Source: Thermoplasmatota archaeon
GTDB lineage: Archaea; Thermoplasmatota; E2; JACPAO01; JAHFTW01
NCBI GenBank assembly: GCA_028289805.1
Contig: JANQNI010000026.1
Coordinates: 1-7,455, forward strand
Direction: 5' to 3'
DNA length: 7,455 nucleotides
Below the pieces are notes generated by a model that saw only the letters and a list, made by a program, of their open reading frames with translations, ran no database searches and was not told the DNA's origin. Shown piece by piece: positions 5,693 to 7,455 of the stretch; within the stretch, counting starts at the first letter, position 1; each line of letters begins with the position of its first letter. A program made the position numbers and the translations under genes.

Positions 5693-6202
5693 ATGGCCCT
5701 GCTCGAAGCCGGCACCCTCGACGCCCTCAACCAGCACATCCAGCAGGAACTGGCCAGCGGACACGAGTACCTCGCCGCCAGCGCCCACTTCAGCATGACC
5801 GGCATGGAGGGCATGGCGACGTGGATGCGCCACCAGGCCGACGAGGAGCGGGCCCACGCCATGCGCTTCTACGACCACGTCCTGCAACGCGACGGCGCCG
5901 TGCGGCTGTACGACATCCCCGCCCCGCCCCAGGAGTACGCCGACGCCCTGGACGTCTTCCGGCAGGCGCTGGAGCGGGAGGAGCGCACCACGCGGCACAT
6001 CAACAAGCTCTACGAGTTCGCCGTCGAGCACAAGGACTTCGCCCTGAAGATCTTCCTCCAGTGGTTCATCGAGGAGCAGGTGCGCGAGGAGGATTCCCTG
6101 CGCAACATCCTGCAACGCCTGGAACTGATCGGGGACGACAAGGCCGCCCTCGTGATGCTCGACCGGGACCTGGGCCAGCGTGAGGCGCCCGGCGCCGCGT
6201 AG
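5693..6202 (+). CDS. ftn: Ferritin (non-haem, FtnA-like iron storage protein)
   Basis: A 169-residue four-helix-bundle ferritin that oxidises Fe(II) and stores it as a mineral core inside a 24-subunit shell in the cytoplasm. By alignment from memory to E. coli FtnA, the ferroxidase ligands are E19, Y26, E52, H55, E96 and Q129, and the third-site residues E51 and E132 are also present. Motifs seen include LNQHIQQELASGHEYLAAS (helix A), DEERAHAMRFYDHV (helix B), EEERTT-like EREERTTRHINKLYE (helix C) and FLQWFIEEQVREEDSL (helix D), then short helix E at about 147-161. Length matches the family. The ATG at 5693 is chosen because the protein then begins at MALLEAGTLDALNQ, matching ferritin N-termini; in-frame ATGs at 5564 and 5606 would add a Pro/Arg-rich tail unlike ferritins. 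No Shine-Dalgarno is visible. No haem-ligand Met typical of bacterioferritin is evident at the expected helix-B position (H55-A56-M57 is offset). The CDF exporter follows, suggesting linked metal control. Confidence 0.93.
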   Translation: MALLEAGTLDALNQHIQQELASGHEYLAASAHFSMTGMEGMATWMRHQADEERAHAMRFYDHVLQRDGAVRLYDIPAPPQEYADALDVFRQALEREERTTRHINKLYEFAVEHKDFALKIFLQWFIEEQVREEDSLRNILQRLELIGDDKAALVMLDRDLGQREAPGAA

Positions 6203-6328
6203 GCCGCGACAGCAGGCGCGACCTTCGACCGGGCGGCTTAATGCCACGTCCGCCGGTCTGCCTCCATCAATATCCACGTCGACCACGCCCGCCCGCCCCA
6301 GCGCCACCGCCACTACGGTCGCAACATC

Positions 6329-7198
6329 GTGGTGGCGCTGCTGGCCACGGGCAGCGTGTTCGTCCTGGAGGTCTACGCAGCCCTGCGCACGGGCAGCCTC
6401 GCCCTGCTCTCGGACGCGGGGCACCTCCTCGTCGACCTCTCGGGGTTGGTCTTGGCCTACATCGCCCTGCGCTGGGCGAGCCGGCCGGCGACGCCGCAGG
6501 CCACGTACGGCTTCTACCGGGCGGAGGTGCTGGCGGCGAGCGTCAACGGCTTCCTGCTGGTGGGCATCGTGGTGTTCCTGGTGTACCGCGCCGTCGACCG
6601 GCTGCGCTCGCCGCTGGTGGAGCTGGACCACGTCTTCGTGTTGTGGGTGGCCCTCGTCGGCCTGGCCGCCAACGTCGTGGCGGCCCTGTTCCTGCACCGG
6701 GACGCGGGGGAGAACATCAACACGCGGGGGGCCTTCTGGAACGTCGTCGGGGACGGCCTTGCGAGCGTCGGCGTCATCGCGTCGGCCCTGCTGGTGCGGT
6801 GGACGGGCGACCCCGGCTGGGACACGTACGTGACGTTCCTGGTGGCCGCCATCATCGCCTGGGGCGCCGCGGGGTTGTTGCGCAGCAGCATGGCCATCCT
6901 GCTGGAGACGGCGCCGCCCCACGTGGACATGGAGGACGTCAAGCGTGCCGTGGAGGGCATCGACGGTGTCGTCGACGTCCACGACCTGCACTGCTGGACC
7001 CTGACCCCGGGGCAGTACGCGCTGACGATGCACGTCACCATCGAGCAGCGTCGCGTGCCGACGTTCCACGGCGTCACGCAGGCCATCGAGGACCTGCTGG
7101 AGGAGCGCTTCGGCCTCGACCACTGCACGATCCAGGTGGAGCCGGAGGGTCCGGCGGTCGACCGGTTCGACTCCGTACAGGGGGAACTGCCCCCGTAG
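6329..7198 (+). CDS. Cation diffusion facilitator (CDF) metal efflux transporter, N-terminus uncertain
   Basis: A CzcD/ZitB-like CDF transporter exporting divalent metal by proton antiport. Numbered from the GTG at 6329 (289 aa), six membrane helices lie near 2-19, 24-48, 66-88, 100-122, 137-157 and 164-184. TM2 carries LLSDAGHLLVD with H32 and D36, half of the tetrahedral metal site. TM5 reads NVVGDGLASVGV, with N138 where Zn-type CDFs have His, and D142 intact. The cytoplasmic CTD (about 195-272) has VHDLHCWTLTPG and HCTIQVE, typical of the family. The usual His-rich TM4-TM5 loop is absent (LHRDAGENINTRG). The coding frame is open back to 6242 with strongly coding-like codons and a basic, His-containing stretch (HVDHARPPQRHRHYGRN), but has no ATG, GTG or TTG there. 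The GTG at 6329 would start almost inside TM1, so the true start may be missed, non-canonical or hidden by a frameshift. Ferritin lies upstream; the stop is 9 bp from a convergent gene. Confidence 0.9.
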   Translation: MVALLATGSVFVLEVYAALRTGSLALLSDAGHLLVDLSGLVLAYIALRWASRPATPQATYGFYRAEVLAASVNGFLLVGIVVFLVYRAVDRLRSPLVELDHVFVLWVALVGLAANVVAALFLHRDAGENINTRGAFWNVVGDGLASVGVIASALLVRWTGDPGWDTYVTFLVAAIIAWGAAGLLRSSMAILLETAPPHVDMEDVKRAVEGIDGVVDVHDLHCWTLTPGQYALTMHVTIEQRRVPTFHGVTQAIEDLLEERFGLDHCTIQVEPEGPAVDRFDSVQGELPP

Positions 7199-7207
7199 CC
7201 GGCGCCG

Positions 7208-7455
7208 CTACGCGTCGTCGATGGCGACCATGCCGTCGCGCTCCGCCTCGGCGGCGTCGAGGGTGTCGGGGCGCACGACGCTCATGGGCACCGGCGCCAG
7301 CGTCACGACGATGCCGAGGACGATGAGGCCGAGGCCGAGCCAGACGCGGCCGAAGTCGAAGAGGTTGATGCTGCCCGCTGCGAACGTGAAGATGCCGCCG
7401 ATCTTGGCAAACAGCGTGAGGCGCTTGTAGTCCGTCTCGGAGAGGACCAGGGGCA
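7208..7455 (-). CDS. Small membrane protein, C-terminal part, 5'-truncated by window edge
   Basis: On the minus strand a frame is open from the right edge to a TAG at 7210-7208, giving 81 complete visible codons plus a partial one. The visible protein starts PLVLSETDYKRLTLFAKIGG and has two hydrophobic segments, LTLFAKIGGIFTFAAGSINLF and VWLGLGLIVLGIVVTLAPV in outline. An acidic cytoplasmic-type tail follows (RPDTLDAAEAERDGMVAIDDA). Codon third positions are overwhelmingly G/C in this frame and not in the opposing + strand frame, which supports this as the real gene. The family is not recognised. It is convergent with the CDF gene, with 9 bp between the two stop codons, so it belongs to a different transcription unit and the context says little about its role. 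Confidence 0.7.
   Translation of the reverse strand, partial: PLVLSETDYKRLTLFAKIGGIFTFAAGSINLFDFGRVWLGLGLIVLGIVVTLAPVPMSVVRPDTLDAAEAERDGMVAIDDA

Noticed and set aside
5531..7123. A 530-codon open frame on the minus strand across ferritin and the CDF gene
   Set aside because: It is antisense to two confidently identified genes. Its low-complexity His/Asp/Val/Arg-rich translation is what antisense reading of GC3-saturated genes yields.

Overview
The window is very GC-rich DNA, mostly around 70% G+C by eye, with third codon positions almost all G or C. It probably comes from a high-GC prokaryote. I favour an archaeon, perhaps a Thermoplasmatota-like lineage. The reasons are that most starts lack a Shine-Dalgarno sequence (compatible with leaderless transcripts), that there is a two-winged-helix regulator, and that large secreted Asp-box and glycine-rich proteins are present. 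No rRNA or other marker gene is visible, so this placement is inference, and a high-GC bacterium is not excluded.

Layout. (1) Positions 1-1206, + strand: the 3' part of a secreted-type sialidase/BNR (Asp-box) beta-propeller protein that runs off the left edge. (2) About 1232-1570, +: a small two-helix membrane protein 25 bp downstream, possibly in the same operon. (3) 1687-3771, +: a large secreted glycine-rich protein with a signal peptide, a repetitive beta-rich N-terminal region, a 57-bp tandem repeat, a Gly-Gly-X domain and a collagen-like Gly-X-Y tail. A strong DNA dyad lies just upstream. (4) 3797-5520, - strand: a two-gene operon encoding a double winged-helix regulator and, overlapping it by an ATGA junction, a lipobox lipoprotein. 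This block is visibly less GC-rich than its surroundings. (5) 5693-6202, +: ferritin with its ferroxidase residues intact. (6) 6329-7198, + (coding frame open back to 6242): a cation diffusion facilitator (CDF) metal exporter with an unusual Asn at the usual TM5 metal-site His. (7) 7208 to the right edge, -: the C-terminal part of a small membrane protein, convergent with the CDF gene.

How the genes may work together. Ferritin and the CDF exporter form a plausible metal-homeostasis pair (store and efflux). The regulator and lipoprotein are translationally coupled and transcribed divergently from ferritin across a 172-bp intergenic region. That region holds a perfect 9-bp inverted repeat flanking a TATA-like sequence, so the regulator may act on one or both sides. 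Genes 1-3 look like cell-surface or secreted functions. No mobile element, CRISPR array, tRNA or rRNA was recognised. The most unusual items are the glycine-rich/collagen-like surface protein and the CDF with a changed metal site and no standard start codon at its apparent N-terminus.
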